64,000 nt of DNA from Mycolicibacterium chitae (GCF_900637205.1 NZ_LR134355.1:1-64000); one strand, 5' to 3'. Shown: positions 1 through 15,460, numbered from the stretch's first letter. Program-made: numbers and translations. The notes: generated by a model from the letters alone, not told the origin.

Positions 1-1365
1 GTCAAGCCGCTCACCATCGTCGAGGGGTTTGCTCTGCTGTCGGTGCCGAGCAGCTTCGTCCAGAACGAGATCGAGCGGCATCTGCGCATCCAGATCACCG
101 ATGCGCTCAGCCGCCGGCTGGGCCAACGCGTGGAACTCGGCGTGCGCATCGCGCCGGCCACCCCGGACGAGGACGACGACGCCGCGGACTCCACGGACAC
201 CCGCTCCCCCGCCGCCGAATCCGAGGATTCCGACGAGGTCGACGAGGACAGCGAGGCCCTGGCCAGCGCCCACGAGAGCTGGCCGTCGTATTTCACCGAT
301 CGACGGCAGCCCGCGGACCAGGCCACCACCCAGGGCAACAGCCTCAACCGGCGCTACACCTTCGAGACCTTCGTCATCGGCGCCTCGAACCGGTTCGCGC
401 ACGCCGCGGCCCTGGCCATCGCCGAGGCGCCGGCCCGCGCCTACAACCCGCTGTTCATCTGGGGCGAATCCGGTTTGGGTAAAACGCATCTGCTGCACGC
501 CGCCGGCAACTACGCCCAGCGGCTGTTCCCCGGGATGCGGGTGAAGTACGTCTCCACCGAGGAGTTCACCAACGACTTCATCAACTCCTTGCGCGACGAC
601 CGCAAGGTGGCCTTCAAGCGCAGCTACCGCGACACCGATGTGCTGCTGGTCGACGACATCCAGTTCATCGAGGGCAAGGAAGGTATCCAGGAGGAGTTCT
701 TCCATACCTTCAACACGTTGCACAACGCCAACAAGCAGATCGTCATCTCCTCGGATCGCCCGCCCAAACAGCTCGCGACCCTCGAGGACCGGCTGCGGAC
801 CCGGTTCGAATGGGGTCTGATCACCGACGTTCAGCCGCCCGAACTCGAGACCCGCATCGCGATCCTGCGCAAGAAGGCGCAGATGGAACGCCTCGACGTC
901 CCCGATGACGTGCTCGAACTGATCGCCAGCAGCATCGAGCGCAACATCCGCGAACTCGAAGGCGCGCTGATCCGGGTCACCGCGTTCGCGTCGCTGAACC
1001 AGACGCCCATCGACAAGGCCCTGGCCGAGATCGTGCTGCGCGATCTGATCGCCGACGCCAGCACCATGCAGATCAGCGCGGCGACCATCATGGCGGCCAC
1101 CGCCGAATACTTCGACACCACCGTCGAGGAACTACGCGGTCCCGGCAAGACCCGGGCGCTGGCGCAATCCCGCCAGATCGCGATGTACCTGTGCCGCGAG
1201 CTCACCGACCTGTCGCTGCCCAAGATCGGCCAGGCGTTCGGTCGCGACCACACCACCGTGATGTACGCGCAGAAGAAGATCCTCAGCGAGATGGCGCACC
1301 GCCGCGAGGTCTTCGATCACGTCAAGGAACTCACGACCCGCATTCGGCAGCGCTCCAAGCGCTGA
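1..1365 (+). CDS. dnaA: Chromosomal replication initiator DnaA (5' end cut by window)
   Basis: DnaA binds 9-mer DnaA boxes at oriC and, as an ATP filament, opens the duplex and recruits the replicative helicase. The reading frame is open from base 1, so the N-terminal part lies outside the window. Visible parts are an acidic linker rich in Asp/Glu (about bases 165-270), the AAA+ domain with Walker [10 protein letters not shown] (near 460-490) and Walker B LLVDDIQF (near 640-670), and the C-terminal box-binding domain with the signature [13 protein letters not shown] (about 1240-1275). It is followed by oriC and dnaN in the usual mycobacterial order. The identification is certain; only the start is missing. 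Confidence 0.98.
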   Translation, partial: VKPLTIVEGFALLSVPSSFVQNEIERHLRIQITDALSRRLGQRVELGVRIAPATPDEDDDAADSTDTRSPAAESEDSDEVDEDSEALASAHESWPSYFTDRRQPADQATTQGNSLNRRYTFETFVIGASNRFAHAAALAIAEAPARAYNPLFIWGESGLGKTHLLHAAGNYAQRLFPGMRVKYVSTEEFTNDFINSLRDDRKVAFKRSYRDTDVLLVDDIQFIEGKEGIQEEFFHTFNTLHNANKQIVISSDRPPKQLATLEDRLRTRFEWGLITDVQPPELETRIAILRKKAQMERLDVPDDVLELIASSIERNIRELEGALIRVTAFASLNQTPIDKALAEIVLRDLIADASTMQISAATIMAATAEYFDTTVEELRGPGKTRALAQSRQIAMYLCRELTDLSLPKIGQAFGRDHTTVMYAQKKILSEMAHRREVFDHVKELTTRIRQRSKR

Positions 1366-1522
1366 CCCACCCTCATTGGTTCCCCTCCGGCCGCTCCCGG
1401 CCCGCCGGATCTCGTCGTGCGCGCAATGTCGTGCGCGGAATTACCAGAAATCCGGCCGATCCTGGCCAGAAACTTCCGCACCGCCCGTCACTGCCGTCCC
1501 GCGAACGGGGTGTGTAGTTACC

Positions 1523-1531
1523 TGTGGACAA
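1523..1531 (-). promoter_or_regulatory. DnaA box in oriC
   Basis: The plus strand reads TGTGGACAA, so the minus strand reads TTGTCCACA, the preferred mycobacterial DnaA box. It is the best box in the origin and probably seeds DnaA loading. Confidence 0.8.
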
Positions 1532-1564
1532 CCTGCACACCAACAGTCGGCAACTGCGAGGTGT

Positions 1565-1573
1565 CGTGCACAA
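1565..1573 (-). promoter_or_regulatory. Degenerate DnaA box in oriC
   Basis: The minus strand reads TTGTGCACG, two changes from TTGTCCACA. It sits 33 bases downstream of the strong box. It counts as a weak box only because of its location inside oriC. Confidence 0.45.
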
Positions 1574-1964
1574 CGACCGTCTTCTACACAGCCACCGCGG
1601 GTAGTCCTCAGTGTCATCCACCGGTACTCCACACCGCCGCACCGCTCTGGACTGCAGCAACCCGCATCCATCCCCAGCATGCACAGCCCCTATTACTGTT
1701 ACTCAGTTATATCTCTAGTTTCTTCTTCAGAAACAGACCGTTGGGGACAGCACACAACCGAACCGGCCCGCAGCGCGATGACCTCGGCTCACAGCGCGGA
1801 TGTCAGCGCGATCGAATAGCTTTGAAGTTACGAGCGAAAGCTCTACGGTTGTTCTTCGACGGCGGTTAGGGTCGTCCTGCGGGGGCACGGTCACCGGACC
1901 TCTGGCGAAGGACTGCTGCGCTCTAGAGCTGTTTGTGATGACTGTGAAGTGACGAAGGGACGCT

Positions 1965-3167
1965 ATGGCCGTGCATGGGCCGACGGTGACAGTTGGCACC
2001 GATTTGAAGTGCCGTCTGGTTCGGGATGATTTCGCCGACGCCGTGGCATGGGTGGCGCGCAACCTCCCGACCAGGCCCACGGTGCCGGTCTTGGCGGGGG
2101 TGCTGATCACCGGGACCGACGAGGGTCTGACGATCTCCGGATTCGACTACGAGACGTCCGCCGAAGTTCAGGTGGCGGCCGAAGTCGCTTCTCCGGGAAG
2201 CGTTTTGGTCTCCGGCCGGCTGTTGTCCGACATCACCCGAGCCCTGCCGGCCAAGCCGGTCGAGGTCAGCGTCGACGGCACCCGGGTGGCGTTGACCTGC
2301 GGGAGCGCACGATTCTCGCTGCCGACGATGGCCGTCGAGGACTATCCGACGCTGCCGTTGTTGCCGGAGGACACTGGCATGGTCCCGGCCGATCTGTTCG
2401 CCGAGGCCATCGGCCAGGTCGCCGTCGCGGCTGGTCGCGACGACACCCTGCCGATGTTGACCGGCATCCGCGTCGAGATCTCCGGTGAGTCCGTGGTGCT
2501 GGCCGCCACCGACCGGTTCCGCCTCGCGGTGCGCGAGCTCACCTGGAACACCTCGACCGCCGACACCGAGGCCGCGGTGCTGGTCCCGGCCAAGACCCTC
2601 GCCGAGGCCGCCAAGACCGGCGGCGCCGGCACCGAGGTGCATCTGTCGCTCGGCGCCGGCCCGGACGTCGGCAAGGAGGGGCTGCTGGGCATCCGCAGCG
2701 GCGGCAAGCGCAGCACCACCCGCCTGTTGGACGCCGAATTCCCGAAGTTCCGCCAGCTGCTGCCGGCCGAGCACACCGCCGTCGCCTCGATGGGTGTCGC
2801 CGAACTCACCGAGGCCATCAAGCGTGTGGCGCTGGTCGCCGACCGCGGTGCGCAGGTCCGGATGGAGTTCAGCGAGGGCACGGTGCGGCTGTCCGCGGGC
2901 GCCGACGACGTCGGCCGCGCCGAGGAAGACCTGCCGGTCGAGTTCGCCGGCGAGCCGCTGACCATTGCTTTCAACCCCACGTATCTGACCGACGGGTTGG
3001 GCTCGCTGCACTCGGATCGGGTGTCGTTCGGTTTCACCACGCCCAGCAAGCCCGCGGTGCTGCGGCCGGGTGGTGAGGAAGGTTCGCTGCCCGAGGGATC
3101 CGGACCGTTCCCCGCCGCCGACACCGAGTACGTGTATCTGCTGATGCCGGTGCGACTCCCCGGTTAA
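1965..3167 (+). CDS. dnaN: DNA polymerase III sliding clamp (beta subunit)
   Basis: DnaN is the ring-shaped processivity clamp that tethers the replicative polymerase and repair enzymes to DNA. The 400-residue product has the normal length and the conserved mycobacterial blocks [20 protein letters not shown] near the N-terminus, [11 protein letters not shown] in the middle domain, and the C-terminal ending [10 protein letters not shown]. The ATG at 1965 follows AAGGGA by 4 bases. The first ten or so residues differ from close relatives, which is the variable part of the protein. It follows oriC and precedes gnd and recF. Confidence 0.98.
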   Translation: MAVHGPTVTVGTDLKCRLVRDDFADAVAWVARNLPTRPTVPVLAGVLITGTDEGLTISGFDYETSAEVQVAAEVASPGSVLVSGRLLSDITRALPAKPVEVSVDGTRVALTCGSARFSLPTMAVEDYPTLPLLPEDTGMVPADLFAEAIGQVAVAAGRDDTLPMLTGIRVEISGESVVLAATDRFRLAVRELTWNTSTADTEAAVLVPAKTLAEAAKTGGAGTEVHLSLGAGPDVGKEGLLGIRSGGKRSTTRLLDAEFPKFRQLLPAEHTAVASMGVAELTEAIKRVALVADRGAQVRMEFSEGTVRLSAGADDVGRAEEDLPVEFAGEPLTIAFNPTYLTDGLGSLHSDRVSFGFTTPSKPAVLRPGGEEGSLPEGSGPFPAADTEYVYLLMPVRLPG

Positions 3168-3199
3168 GTCCGGATCGGACCGGCTGGAAAGGGGTTTCG

Positions 3200-4093
3200 A
3201 TGCAGCTGGGGTTGGTTGGACTCGGAAAAATGGGGTTCAACATGCGCGAGCGGCTGCGCGGCGGCGGTCACGAGGTGATCGGCTACGACCCTCGACCCGA
3301 GGTCACCGATGTCCCCACGGTCGCGGCGTTGGCCGAGGCGCTGACCGGACCCCGCGTGGTGTGGGTGATGGTGCCCTCGGGCCCCATCACCAGCGAGACC
3401 ATCGGTGAGCTGGCCGAGGTCCTGGATGCCGGGGATCTGGTCGTCGACGGCGGCAACTCCCGCTACACCGAGGACGCACCGCACGCAAAACTTCTGGCGG
3501 ACAAGGGAATTGGATTCGTCGACGCCGGTGTTTCCGGTGGTATCTGGGGCCTTGAGGAGGGCTACGGCCTGATGGTCGGCGGCGCCGACGCCGATGTGGA
3601 GCGGCTCATGCCGATCTTCGACACCCTGCGTCCCGAGGGTCCGCGCGAGGACGGATTCGTCCATGCCGGCCCCGTTGGTGCCGGTCATTACGCGAAGATG
3701 GTGCACAACGGCATCGAGTACGGGCTGATGACCGCCTACGCCGAGGGCTACGAACTGTTGGCCGCCGAGGACCTCGTTCAGGATCCGCAGGCCGTCATCC
3801 AGGCCTGGACCAACGGCACCGTGGTGCGGTCGTGGCTGCAACAACTGCTGGCCAAGGCACTGGCCGAGGATCCGGGTTTCGCCGAGATCTCCGGCTACAC
3901 CGAGGATTCCGGCGAGGGCCGCTGGACCGTGGAGGAAGCCATCAATCACCGGGTACCGGTCCCGGTGATCGCGGCCTCGTTGTTCGCCCGGTTCGGCTCC
4001 CGCCAGGAGGAGTCCCCGACGATGAAGGCCGTGGCCGCGCTGCGGAACCAGTTCGGCGGCCATGCCGTCAAACGGATCGGTCTCTCCGGTTAG
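3200..4093 (+). CDS. gnd: 6-phosphogluconate dehydrogenase (decarboxylating), short form
   Basis: The enzyme oxidatively decarboxylates 6-phosphogluconate to ribulose 5-phosphate in the pentose phosphate pathway. The N-terminus is a Rossmann nucleotide site (GLVGLGKMG, residues 4-12), followed by VVDGGNS and the catalytic block [13 protein letters not shown] around residues 167-179. At 297 residues it belongs to the short class, roughly 300 residues, often NAD-dependent, rather than the 470-residue NADP form. A ribosome site GGAAAGG lies just ahead of ATG 3200. Its place between dnaN and recF is a known mycobacterial feature with no obvious functional link. Confidence 0.95.
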   Translation: MQLGLVGLGKMGFNMRERLRGGGHEVIGYDPRPEVTDVPTVAALAEALTGPRVVWVMVPSGPITSETIGELAEVLDAGDLVVDGGNSRYTEDAPHAKLLADKGIGFVDAGVSGGIWGLEEGYGLMVGGADADVERLMPIFDTLRPEGPREDGFVHAGPVGAGHYAKMVHNGIEYGLMTAYAEGYELLAAEDLVQDPQAVIQAWTNGTVVRSWLQQLLAKALAEDPGFAEISGYTEDSGEGRWTVEEAINHRVPVPVIAASLFARFGSRQEESPTMKAVAALRNQFGGHAVKRIGLSG

Positions 4094-4100
4094 GCGTAGC

Positions 4101-5258
4101 GTGCACGTTCGTCACCTTGCCCTCCGAGATTTCCGGTCCTGGGAATCCGTCGACCTCGACCTGACCCCGGGCCGCACCGTGTTCGTCGCGCCCAACGGCT
4201 ATGGAAAGACGAATCTTGTTGAGGCCCTATGGTATACGGCGACCCTGGGATCACATCGGGTGGCCACCGACGCGCCGCTGATCCGCGCCGGCGCCCAGCG
4301 CGCGGTGGTGTCTACGATCGTCGTCAACGACGGCCGGGAGATGGCCGTCGACCTCGAGATCGCCGCGGGTCGGGCCAACAAGGCGCGGGTCAACCGCTCC
4401 CCCGTGCGCAGCACCCGCGAGGTGCTCGGCGTGGTCAAGGCCGTGCTGTTCGCCCCCGAGGATCTGTCGCTGGTACGCGGCGACCCGGGCGATCGGCGCC
4501 GCTATCTCGACGATCTCGCGGTGCTGCGGCGACCCCGAATCGCCGGTGTCCGAGCGGATTACGAGAAGGTGGTCCGGCAGCGCACCGCGCTGTTGAAGTC
4601 CGCGGCCGGGGCCCGCTACGGCGGCCGGGACTCCGGGATCGAGGAAACCCTCGAGGTCTGGGACGGCCATCTGGCCGCGCACGGCGCGGAGTTGATGGCC
4701 GCGCGCCTGGAACTCGTCGGGGAACTGGCGCCGGAGGTGGAGAAGTCCTATCAACTGCTCGCGCCGTCGTCCCGGCCGGCCGCGATCTCCTATCGCAGCA
4801 GCACCGAGTATCCGCAGGATGTGATCGGCGGACCGGAGGCGGTGGCCGTCCTGCAGGAGGCCCTGCTGACCGGATTGGCCCAGCGTCGTCGCGCGGAACT
4901 GGATCGGGGTGTGTGCCTGGTGGGTCCGCACCGCGACGACCTCGAGTTGATGCTCGGCGATCAGCCCGCGAAAGGCTTTGCCAGCCACGGTGAATCGTGG
5001 TCGATGGCGCTGGCGTTGCGGCTGGGATCCTATGAACTGCTGCGCTCGGAGGGCGCCGAACCGGTGCTGCTACTCGACGATGTGTTCGCCGAACTCGATG
5101 TATCCCGGCGCCAGGCGCTGGCCGGCGTGGCGGCCGGTGCCGAGCAGGTGCTGGTGACTGCCGCTGTCGCGGAGGACATCCCGGCGGACTGGGATGCCCG
5201 GCAGATCAGGGTGGACATGAAAGACGCCGAGTCCGGCCGGATTTCGGAGCTGGCGTGA
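4101..5258 (+). CDS. recF: DNA replication and repair protein RecF
   Basis: RecF is an SMC-like ATPase that works with RecO and RecR to load RecA at gaps and stalled forks. The start is taken as GTG 4101, giving [14 protein letters not shown], the family's usual N-terminus; an in-frame upstream start at 4062 would lie inside gnd. Walker A is APNGYGKTN, the ABC-type signature region surrounds GDRRRYLDD, and the Walker B/D-loop region reads [11 protein letters not shown] near the C-terminus. The first Walker A residue is Ala where Gly is usual; the essential GKT is intact. Length 385 residues is normal. It starts 7 bases after gnd. Confidence 0.96.
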   Translation: MHVRHLALRDFRSWESVDLDLTPGRTVFVAPNGYGKTNLVEALWYTATLGSHRVATDAPLIRAGAQRAVVSTIVVNDGREMAVDLEIAAGRANKARVNRSPVRSTREVLGVVKAVLFAPEDLSLVRGDPGDRRRYLDDLAVLRRPRIAGVRADYEKVVRQRTALLKSAAGARYGGRDSGIEETLEVWDGHLAAHGAELMAARLELVGELAPEVEKSYQLLAPSSRPAAISYRSSTEYPQDVIGGPEAVAVLQEALLTGLAQRRRAELDRGVCLVGPHRDDLELMLGDQPAKGFASHGESWSMALALRLGSYELLRSEGAEPVLLLDDVFAELDVSRRQALAGVAAGAEQVLVTAAVAEDIPADWDARQIRVDMKDAESGRISELA

Positions 5259-5827
5259 GCGAATCCGAAGATCGTCCGGAGGAACCGGCCTTCCCGCCGC
5301 CGCATCTCGCGGGCCTGAAGGGGATGGATCTGGTGCGCCGCACCCTCGAGGAGGCCCGCGGCGCGGCACGCGAACAGGGCAAGGACGTCGGCCGCGGGGG
5401 TCACTCCCCCGTCCGGCGGCGCGGGCCACGGCCGGGGCGCCGGCGCAGTTGGTCCGGTCCGGGTCCGGACAGCCGCGATCCGCAGCTGCTGGGCGCGGCG
5501 ACCAGCGACCTCGCCAAGAAGCACGGCTGGAACAACAAGGTGTCCGAGGGCGTGGTGCTCGGGCAGTGGGCGATGGTGGTCGGCGAGCAGATCGCCGAGC
5601 ACGCCCAGCCCACCGTGCTGCGCGACGGAGTATTGAGCGTCTCGGCGGAAAGCACCGCCTGGGCCACCCAGCTGCGGATGGTGCAGTCCCAGCTGTTGGC
5701 GAAGATCGCCGCGGCCGTCGGCGACGGGGTGGTGACCTCGCTGAAGATCACCGGACCCACGGCGCCGTCGTGGCGGAAGGGCCGCCGGCACATCCCGGGT
5801 CGGGGGCCCCGCGACACCTACGGCTGA
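5255..5827 (+). CDS. DUF721 family protein (Rv0004-like)
   Basis: This 190-residue protein starts with GTG overlapping the recF stop in a GTGA junction, so it is translationally coupled to recF. The N-terminal third is a low-complexity basic region (many R, G and P); the C-terminal part, from about residue 85, is the DUF721 domain with [17 protein letters not shown] and [15 protein letters not shown]. The family is found between recF and gyrB across actinobacteria. Its function is not established here; the fold and context suggest nucleic-acid binding or a role near the replication machinery, which is inference. Confidence 0.9.
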   Translation: MSESEDRPEEPAFPPPHLAGLKGMDLVRRTLEEARGAAREQGKDVGRGGHSPVRRRGPRPGRRRSWSGPGPDSRDPQLLGAATSDLAKKHGWNNKVSEGVVLGQWAMVVGEQIAEHAQPTVLRDGVLSVSAESTAWATQLRMVQSQLLAKIAAAVGDGVVTSLKITGPTAPSWRKGRRHIPGRGPRDTYG

Positions 5828-5858
5828 CGAGCGCGCTCAGAGCGTGCAGGACCGAACG

Positions 5859-5867
5859 TTATCCACA
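5859..5867 (+). promoter_or_regulatory. Perfect DnaA box upstream of gyrB
   Basis: TTATCCACA, a consensus bacterial DnaA box, lies in the 212-base gap between the DUF721 gene and gyrB, about 170 bases ahead of the gyrB start. It is outside the classical origin. It could titrate DnaA or tie gyrase transcription to initiation; this is inference. Confidence 0.6.
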
Positions 5868-6000
5868 GGTGGTCCCGATTTGGCTACATCCTCCGAGAAA
5901 ATCAGCGTCCGGCGCAATCAGCTGGTGGGAAACGCCCCTAGAGGATCGGTGCGGACGGGCTGTACCGGTAGACTGGCGGGATGATTGCCGCGGTGACTAG

Positions 6001-8067
<2,067 letters not shown>

Positions 8068-8116
8068 CGGGCACAACGCCGTTCACCCCAGCACGCGAGA
8101 ATAGATTGAGGAGCGC

Positions 8117-11929
<3,813 letters not shown>

Positions 11930-11951
11930 CGGTCAGACGGACGGAGCTGGT

Positions 11952-12812
11952 GTGAGTTCACCGAACGAACCGGGCCAAAAGGGCGCCGGCGAGGGGTCGG
12001 GTGCGGGCAACGGTGCGGCCGACCGCGCCGCGACCCGGGCCACCGCCCCGGTGCCCCGGGTGACCGACTCCGGCGAGGTGCCGCCCTGGCAGCGCGGCGC
12101 CGGTCGGGCCCAGTCCTCGGCGCCGTCGCGGCCGCAGCCGCCGGCCGAGGCCCCGGCCCGGGACAAGCCCGAGGCGCGGCCCGACGCCCGGGTCAGCCGC
12201 TACATCACCGGCACGGCCGCCCCCAGCGCCCTGCAGGGCACCGGGAAGCCGTCGTCGCCCCCGGCCGAGGCGGACCCGACCCCGGGCCGTCCGGAGCGCA
12301 ACAAGGAGTACGCGAGCGAGCTGCCGGACCTGTCCGGGCCGCAACCGCGTCCGGCGGCCGCCCGGCGCGAGGCCGCGGATCGTCCCGAGCCCGGTCCGGC
12401 CCGCCCGTCGGCCGGCAGCCGCATCCAGGTGGGCAGCCGCGCCAAGGCCGGCCCGGTGCGCGCCAGCATGCAGATCCGTCGCATCGACCCGTGGAGCACG
12501 CTGAAGGTCTCGCTGCTGCTGTCGGTGGCGCTGTTCTTCGTGTGGATGATCGCGGTGGCGTTCCTGTACCTCGTCCTCGGCGGCATGGGTGTGTGGACCA
12601 AGCTGAACAGCAACGTCGGTGACCTGTTGACCAGCACCGGCGGTGGCGGCGGCGAACTGGTGTCCAGCGGCACCATCTTCGGCGGGGCGCTGCTGATCGG
12701 CCTGGTCAACATCGTGGTGCTGACCGCGATGGCGACCATCGGGGCGTTCATCTACAACCTGTCGACCGACATCGTCGGCGGTGTCGAGGTGACTTTGGCG
12801 GACCGGGATTAG
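11952..12812 (+). CDS. DUF3566 transmembrane protein (Rv0007-like)
   Basis: A 286-residue membrane protein starting at GTG 11952, 22 bases after gyrA, with GGAGC upstream. The first two thirds are a Pro/Ala/Glu/Arg-rich, probably disordered cytoplasmic region. The C-terminal DUF3566 domain begins at about [18 protein letters not shown] and contains two membrane segments (near residues 185-210 and 240-270) separated by a Gly-rich loop. The family follows gyrA in nearly all mycobacteria. No biochemical role is established; a link to envelope or division is inferred from the many division genes nearby. Confidence 0.93.
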   Translation: MSSPNEPGQKGAGEGSGAGNGAADRAATRATAPVPRVTDSGEVPPWQRGAGRAQSSAPSRPQPPAEAPARDKPEARPDARVSRYITGTAAPSALQGTGKPSSPPAEADPTPGRPERNKEYASELPDLSGPQPRPAAARREAADRPEPGPARPSAGSRIQVGSRAKAGPVRASMQIRRIDPWSTLKVSLLLSVALFFVWMIAVAFLYLVLGGMGVWTKLNSNVGDLLTSTGGGGGELVSSGTIFGGALLIGLVNIVVLTAMATIGAFIYNLSTDIVGGVEVTLADRD

Positions 12813-12815
12813 CGG

Positions 12816-12850
12816 CCGGCGAGCCTGCGTTTTGTTCGCAGGGCCGCCGG
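12816..12850 (+). terminator. Probable terminator after the gyrBA-DUF3566 operon
   Basis: A hairpin with arms CCGGCG and CGCCGG outside and CCTGCG and CGCAGG inside, separated by a 2-base mismatch, with TTTTGTT in the loop. It lies between the DUF3566 stop and tRNA-Ile. There is no long T-run, as is common in this genus. Confidence 0.5.
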
Positions 12851-12876
12851 TACGGTAATCTCACCGCTCGGTATAC

Positions 12877-12950
12877 GGGCCTATAGCTCAGGCGGTTAGA
12901 GCGCTTCGCTGATAACGAAGAGGTCGGAGGTTCGAGTCCTCCTAGGCCCA
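12877..12950 (+). tRNA. ileT: tRNA-Ile (GAT)
   Basis: A complete cloverleaf: acceptor GGGCCTA pairs with TAGGCCC, the anticodon stem is CTTCG/CGAAG around loop CTGATAA with anticodon GAT at 12911-12913, and the T arm is GGAGG-TTCGAGT-CCTCC. No CCA is encoded; discriminator is A. The position after the gyrA operon is standard for mycobacteria. Confidence 0.98.
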
Positions 12951-12952
12951 CT

Positions 12953-13075
12953 ATGAGATCGCTCCTGGTGGTTGTGACCGTGGTCGTCGCGGCTGCCGTG
13001 GCGCTCCGTTCGCGTCGGCGCGGCGAAGTCTGGCATTCTGTACCGGAATCAGCCGCCGATCAGACACCCGCCTGA
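12953..13075 (+). CDS. DLW-39-like small membrane protein, 40 aa
   Basis: A short gene starting with ATG 2 bases after tRNA-Ile and ending 10 bases before tRNA-Ala. The product has a hydrophobic N-terminal segment (LLVVVTVVVAAAVAL, residues 4-18), a basic stop-transfer patch (RSRRRG), and EVWHSVPESAADQTPA at the end. A family of about 39-residue proteins with a conserved DLW-type motif (here EVW) sits between these two tRNA genes in many actinobacteria, which is the main reason for calling it. Function is unknown. Its expression from a tRNA-linked transcript is inferred. Confidence 0.75.
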   Translation: MRSLLVVVTVVVAAAVALRSRRRGEVWHSVPESAADQTPA

Positions 13076-13085
13076 ATCAGGCTGA

Positions 13086-13158
13086 GGGGCCTTAGCTCAG
13101 TTGGTAGAGCGCTGCCTTTGCAAGGCAGATGTCAGGAGTTCGAATCTCCTAGGCTCCA
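13086..13158 (+). tRNA. alaT: tRNA-Ala (TGC)
   Basis: A complete cloverleaf of 73 bases: acceptor GGGGCCT pairs with AGGCTCC (one G-T pair), anticodon stem CTGCC/GGCAG around TTTGCAA with anticodon TGC at 13119-13121, T arm AGGAG-TTCGAAT-CTCCT. CCA is not encoded. Confidence 0.98.
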
Positions 13159-13296
13159 CAAGATAAGAACCCGTGCGACGAGATTGCCTCGAGGGTCGTT
13201 GCGCTCCGATCGGTACGACCGGGATGGCAATTTCGCGCCCGAATCGCCGCCACGAGGCCCTAGCCAGAGTCGGTTGTCTCACTACAATCGGGCCGC

Positions 13297-13773
13297 ATGT
13301 TCTACCCACGAATGAAAGTTGTCATCGGTGGCGCGCTGTTCGGTGGCGCCCTGCTGTTCTCCGGTTGCACCACCGAGGTGATCGAGGAGGCCCCCGAAAC
13401 CTCCCCCGCCACCACGACGTCCCCGGCGCCGTCGGGGCAGCACGGCGGCGGCGCGGCCGGATCGCCGGCCCCCGCGCCCGGTCCCGCTCCCGGACCCGCC
13501 CAGACCACGGTGCCGATGATGCCCAACCCGAATGGGGACGGGAGCATGGTGCCGTGCGAGGGCACGATCTGCACGAACCCCAACCACGGCGCCGGCGATG
13601 ACCCCGCGGAGAACGGCGGGCTGATGGAGGATCCCGACGGCAGCGGCGACCTGGTGCCGTGCGAGGGCACGATCTGCACCAATCCGAACCACGGGGCCGG
13701 GGACGAGGGCGATGCGCCGCCGGAGCCCGGTCAGACGGAGATGGAGGGCCCGGACGACGGCACCGAAGGCTAG
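13297..13773 (+). CDS. Putative lipoprotein with duplicated Cys-containing repeat
   Basis: A 158-residue exported protein. Residues 6-24 form a signal peptide ending in the lipobox LFSGC, so Cys24 is the predicted lipidated residue. A Pro/Ala/Thr-rich spacer follows. Two nearly identical blocks, VPCEGTICTNPNHGAGD at residues 85-101 and again at 120-136, each carry two cysteines. The repeated Cys pairs could form disulphides outside the membrane or bind a ligand; neither is shown. ATG 13297 and ATG 13312 are both possible starts; the second gives a tidier signal peptide. The gene converges on cwsA. I do not recognise a named family. Confidence 0.8.
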   Translation: MFYPRMKVVIGGALFGGALLFSGCTTEVIEEAPETSPATTTSPAPSGQHGGGAAGSPAPAPGPAPGPAQTTVPMMPNPNGDGSMVPCEGTICTNPNHGAGDDPAENGGLMEDPDGSGDLVPCEGTICTNPNHGAGDEGDAPPEPGQTEMEGPDDGTEG

Positions 13774-13782
13774 GGCTTCGGG

Positions 13783-14208
13783 CTAGGGCTTCGGGTCCAC
13801 CTGCACGCTGGGTGGCAGCGGCGACGGTTCGGGCGTGGTGTTGCGCCGCACGAACGCGAACGCCGCCCCGCCGAGCACCAGGGCGCCCGCGACGGCCCCG
13901 GCGATGATCCACGGCCGCTTGCTCTTTGGCTGATTGGCCCGCGCCTCACGGAAATTCTCCGGCAGTTCGGCGAGCACCTCGCCGGCGGTGCTGAGCTCGC
14001 GGGACAGCGTGGCCTGGGCCTCGGCCAGCTCCTTGCGCAGCTGGCTGTCCCGGTAGCGCTGGCGGGCGTTGGACACCGCCGAGGCGAGCGCGTTCGCGCC
14101 CAGGCCCAGCGCTCCCCTGGTGATGTCGACGGGACCGGCCGCGGTGTGCGCGAGTCCACGAGTAAGGCGCTGGCCGGACGTCAGCCGGGTCTCGGTGCTC
14201 GAGGTCAT
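13783..14208 (-). CDS. cwsA: Cell wall synthesis protein CwsA
   Basis: CwsA is a mycobacterial membrane protein reported to interact with CrgA and the polar protein Wag31 and to support polar growth and division. The product is 141 residues from ATG 14208, which follows GAAGG by 5 bases; a GTG six bases upstream is an alternative. The N-terminal part is soluble and helical ([20 protein letters not shown], then an [20 protein letters not shown] stretch), and the only membrane segment is near residues 98-118 ([20 protein letters not shown]), followed by an RR and a Pro-rich tail. Position between tRNA-Ala and ppiA fits Rv0008c. Confidence 0.9.
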   Translation of the reverse strand: MTSSTETRLTSGQRLTRGLAHTAAGPVDITRGALGLGANALASAVSNARQRYRDSQLRKELAEAQATLSRELSTAGEVLAELPENFREARANQPKSKRPWIIAGAVAGALVLGGAAFAFVRRNTTPEPSPLPPSVQVDPKP

Positions 14209-14326
14209 ATCCACCTTCTCCGTTGAATGTGCAGGTGGATCTCACTCTGCCACTCCAGGCGTCCGGGCGGGCCAAAGGGAGGTGGGCCATCACGGCGGAA
14301 GGGCGCTAGTGGCAGACTGTAAAACT

Positions 14327-14857
14327 GTGACTACGAGCCCCATTCAGACCGCCACCGCAACCCTGCACACCAACCGCGGCGACATCAAGATCGCGCTGTT
14401 CGGTAATCACGCCCCCAAGACCGTCGCGAACTTCGTCGGCCTGGCCCAGGGCACCAAGGAGTACTCGACGGAGAACGCGTCGGGCGGCAGCTCGGGCCCG
14501 TTCTACGACGGCACGGTGTTCCACCGCGTCATCGAGGGCTTCATGATCCAGGGCGGCGACCCGACCGGCACGGGCCGCGGCGGCCCCGGCTACAAGTTCG
14601 CCGACGAGTTCCACCCGGAACTGCAGTTCGACAAGCCGTACCTGCTGGCCATGGCCAACGCCGGCCCGGGCACCAACGGATCGCAGTTCTTCGTCACCGT
14701 CGGCCCCACCCCGCACCTGAACCGTCGGCACACCATCTTCGGTGAGGTCGTCGACCCCGAGTCGCAGAAGGTCGTCGACGCCATCGCCACCACGGCGACC
14801 GACCGCAACGACCGGCCCGCCGAGGCCGTCGTCATCGAGTCGATCACCATTTCCTGA
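14327..14857 (+). CDS. ppiA: Peptidyl-prolyl cis-trans isomerase A (cyclophilin)
   Basis: A cytoplasmic cyclophilin that catalyses cis-trans isomerisation of X-Pro bonds. The GTG at 14327 gives [20 protein letters not shown] and 176 residues, the usual size; longer in-frame starts would run into cwsA. Cyclophilin landmarks are [22 protein letters not shown], the [16 protein letters not shown] block, and HTIFGEVV. A strong hairpin follows the stop. Confidence 0.96.
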   Translation: MTTSPIQTATATLHTNRGDIKIALFGNHAPKTVANFVGLAQGTKEYSTENASGGSSGPFYDGTVFHRVIEGFMIQGGDPTGTGRGGPGYKFADEFHPELQFDKPYLLAMANAGPGTNGSQFFVTVGPTPHLNRRHTIFGEVVDPESQKVVDAIATTATDRNDRPAEAVVIESITIS

Positions 14858-14867
14858 CACGTCGGTC

Positions 14868-14907
14868 TGAGGGCCGGTCGCATCCTTTCCGGGGCGGCCG
14901 GCCCTCA
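14868..14907 (+). terminator. Terminator after ppiA
   Basis: A perfect 10-base inverted repeat, TGAGGGCCGG at 14868-14877 and CCGGCCCTCA at 14898-14907, separated by 20 bases and starting 11 bases after the ppiA stop. It also lies downstream of the convergent PH-domain gene and may serve both. Confidence 0.7.
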
Positions 14908-14993
14908 GCCTTGTGTCGAGCGTGCGCAGAACACGCGATTCTGGCGGCGTGGCGGCCGGGGACGCGCACCTTCGCGGGAAAAAGATCTCAGGT

Positions 14994-15434
14994 CTAGCGC
15001 GGGGGGATGCGCGGGGCGGCGTAGCCCGCGGCGATGAGCGCGTCGAGCACCGTCAGCGGGTCGGTGCCCAGATCCCATCGGGTGAACACCCGCAACCGGT
15101 CGTCGGTGGTGTCGATCTCGAGCATCCGGGACCGTCGGCCGAGGCGGCGGAACTCGGTGATCCGAATGTGCGCGATCGCCGATTTTGGCAACGTGGTCAC
15201 GCCCAGCGGCCCGCGTACCGCCAGACCGCTATCGGTGATTGCTAACTTTGGCCGGCTACGCCAAGAGATCGTTGCAAACACAAGTAGACCTACGGCGGCA
15301 ACGCCCGTCAGCACCCGCCCAGGAGTGTCTGTGACCAGTATCACACAGGCGATAGCCATCACAAAACCGCCGATCCCCAGCGCGAGGACACCCGCCGGCT
15401 GCGGGCCCCAATTTGTTTGCTGGGAATCATTCAT
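14994..15434 (-). CDS. PH-domain (DUF2581-type) membrane protein, Rv0010c-like
   Basis: A 146-residue protein from ATG 15434 (MNDSQQTNWGPQPAG). Two membrane segments cover about residues 15-60 (GVLALGIGGFVMAIACVILV and LTGVAAVGLLVFATISW). The rest resembles a bacterial PH-like domain: PKLAITDSGLAVRGPLG, then ITEFRRLGRRSRMLEID and RVFTRWDLGTDPLTVL. Homologues sit between ppiA and crgA across the genus. The function is unknown; membrane attachment and a link to division genes are inferred. A DnaA box lies 27 bases ahead of the start. Confidence 0.85.
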   Translation of the reverse strand: MNDSQQTNWGPQPAGVLALGIGGFVMAIACVILVTDTPGRVLTGVAAVGLLVFATISWRSRPKLAITDSGLAVRGPLGVTTLPKSAIAHIRITEFRRLGRRSRMLEIDTTDDRLRVFTRWDLGTDPLTVLDALIAAGYAAPRIPPR

Positions 15435-15460
15435 AGGCACTCTTACCATTGCAGATGGAG

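Larger units (their letters stand above)
1366..1964. other. oriC: Replication origin (oriC) in the dnaA-dnaN gap
   Basis: This 599-base gap between dnaA and dnaN holds no convincing gene. It contains one good DnaA box (1523-1531), a second near match (1565-1573) and weaker candidates with two mismatches at 1582-1590 and 1625-1633. An AT-rich stretch at about 1690-1735 is the natural candidate for the unwinding element. Mycobacterial oriC is known to lie between these two genes and to use degenerate boxes. The dnaN ribosome site AAGGGA lies at 1955-1960. Short ORFs across the gap are judged to be chance. Confidence 0.9.

Noticed and set aside
1366..1964. Short ORFs inside oriC
   Set aside because: They overlap one another in several frames on both strands, have no ribosome sites, and lie over DnaA boxes.
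1923..3011. A 362-codon minus-strand open frame opposite dnaN
   Set aside because: Antisense to dnaN with Gln/Gly/Arg/His-rich composition and no known motif.
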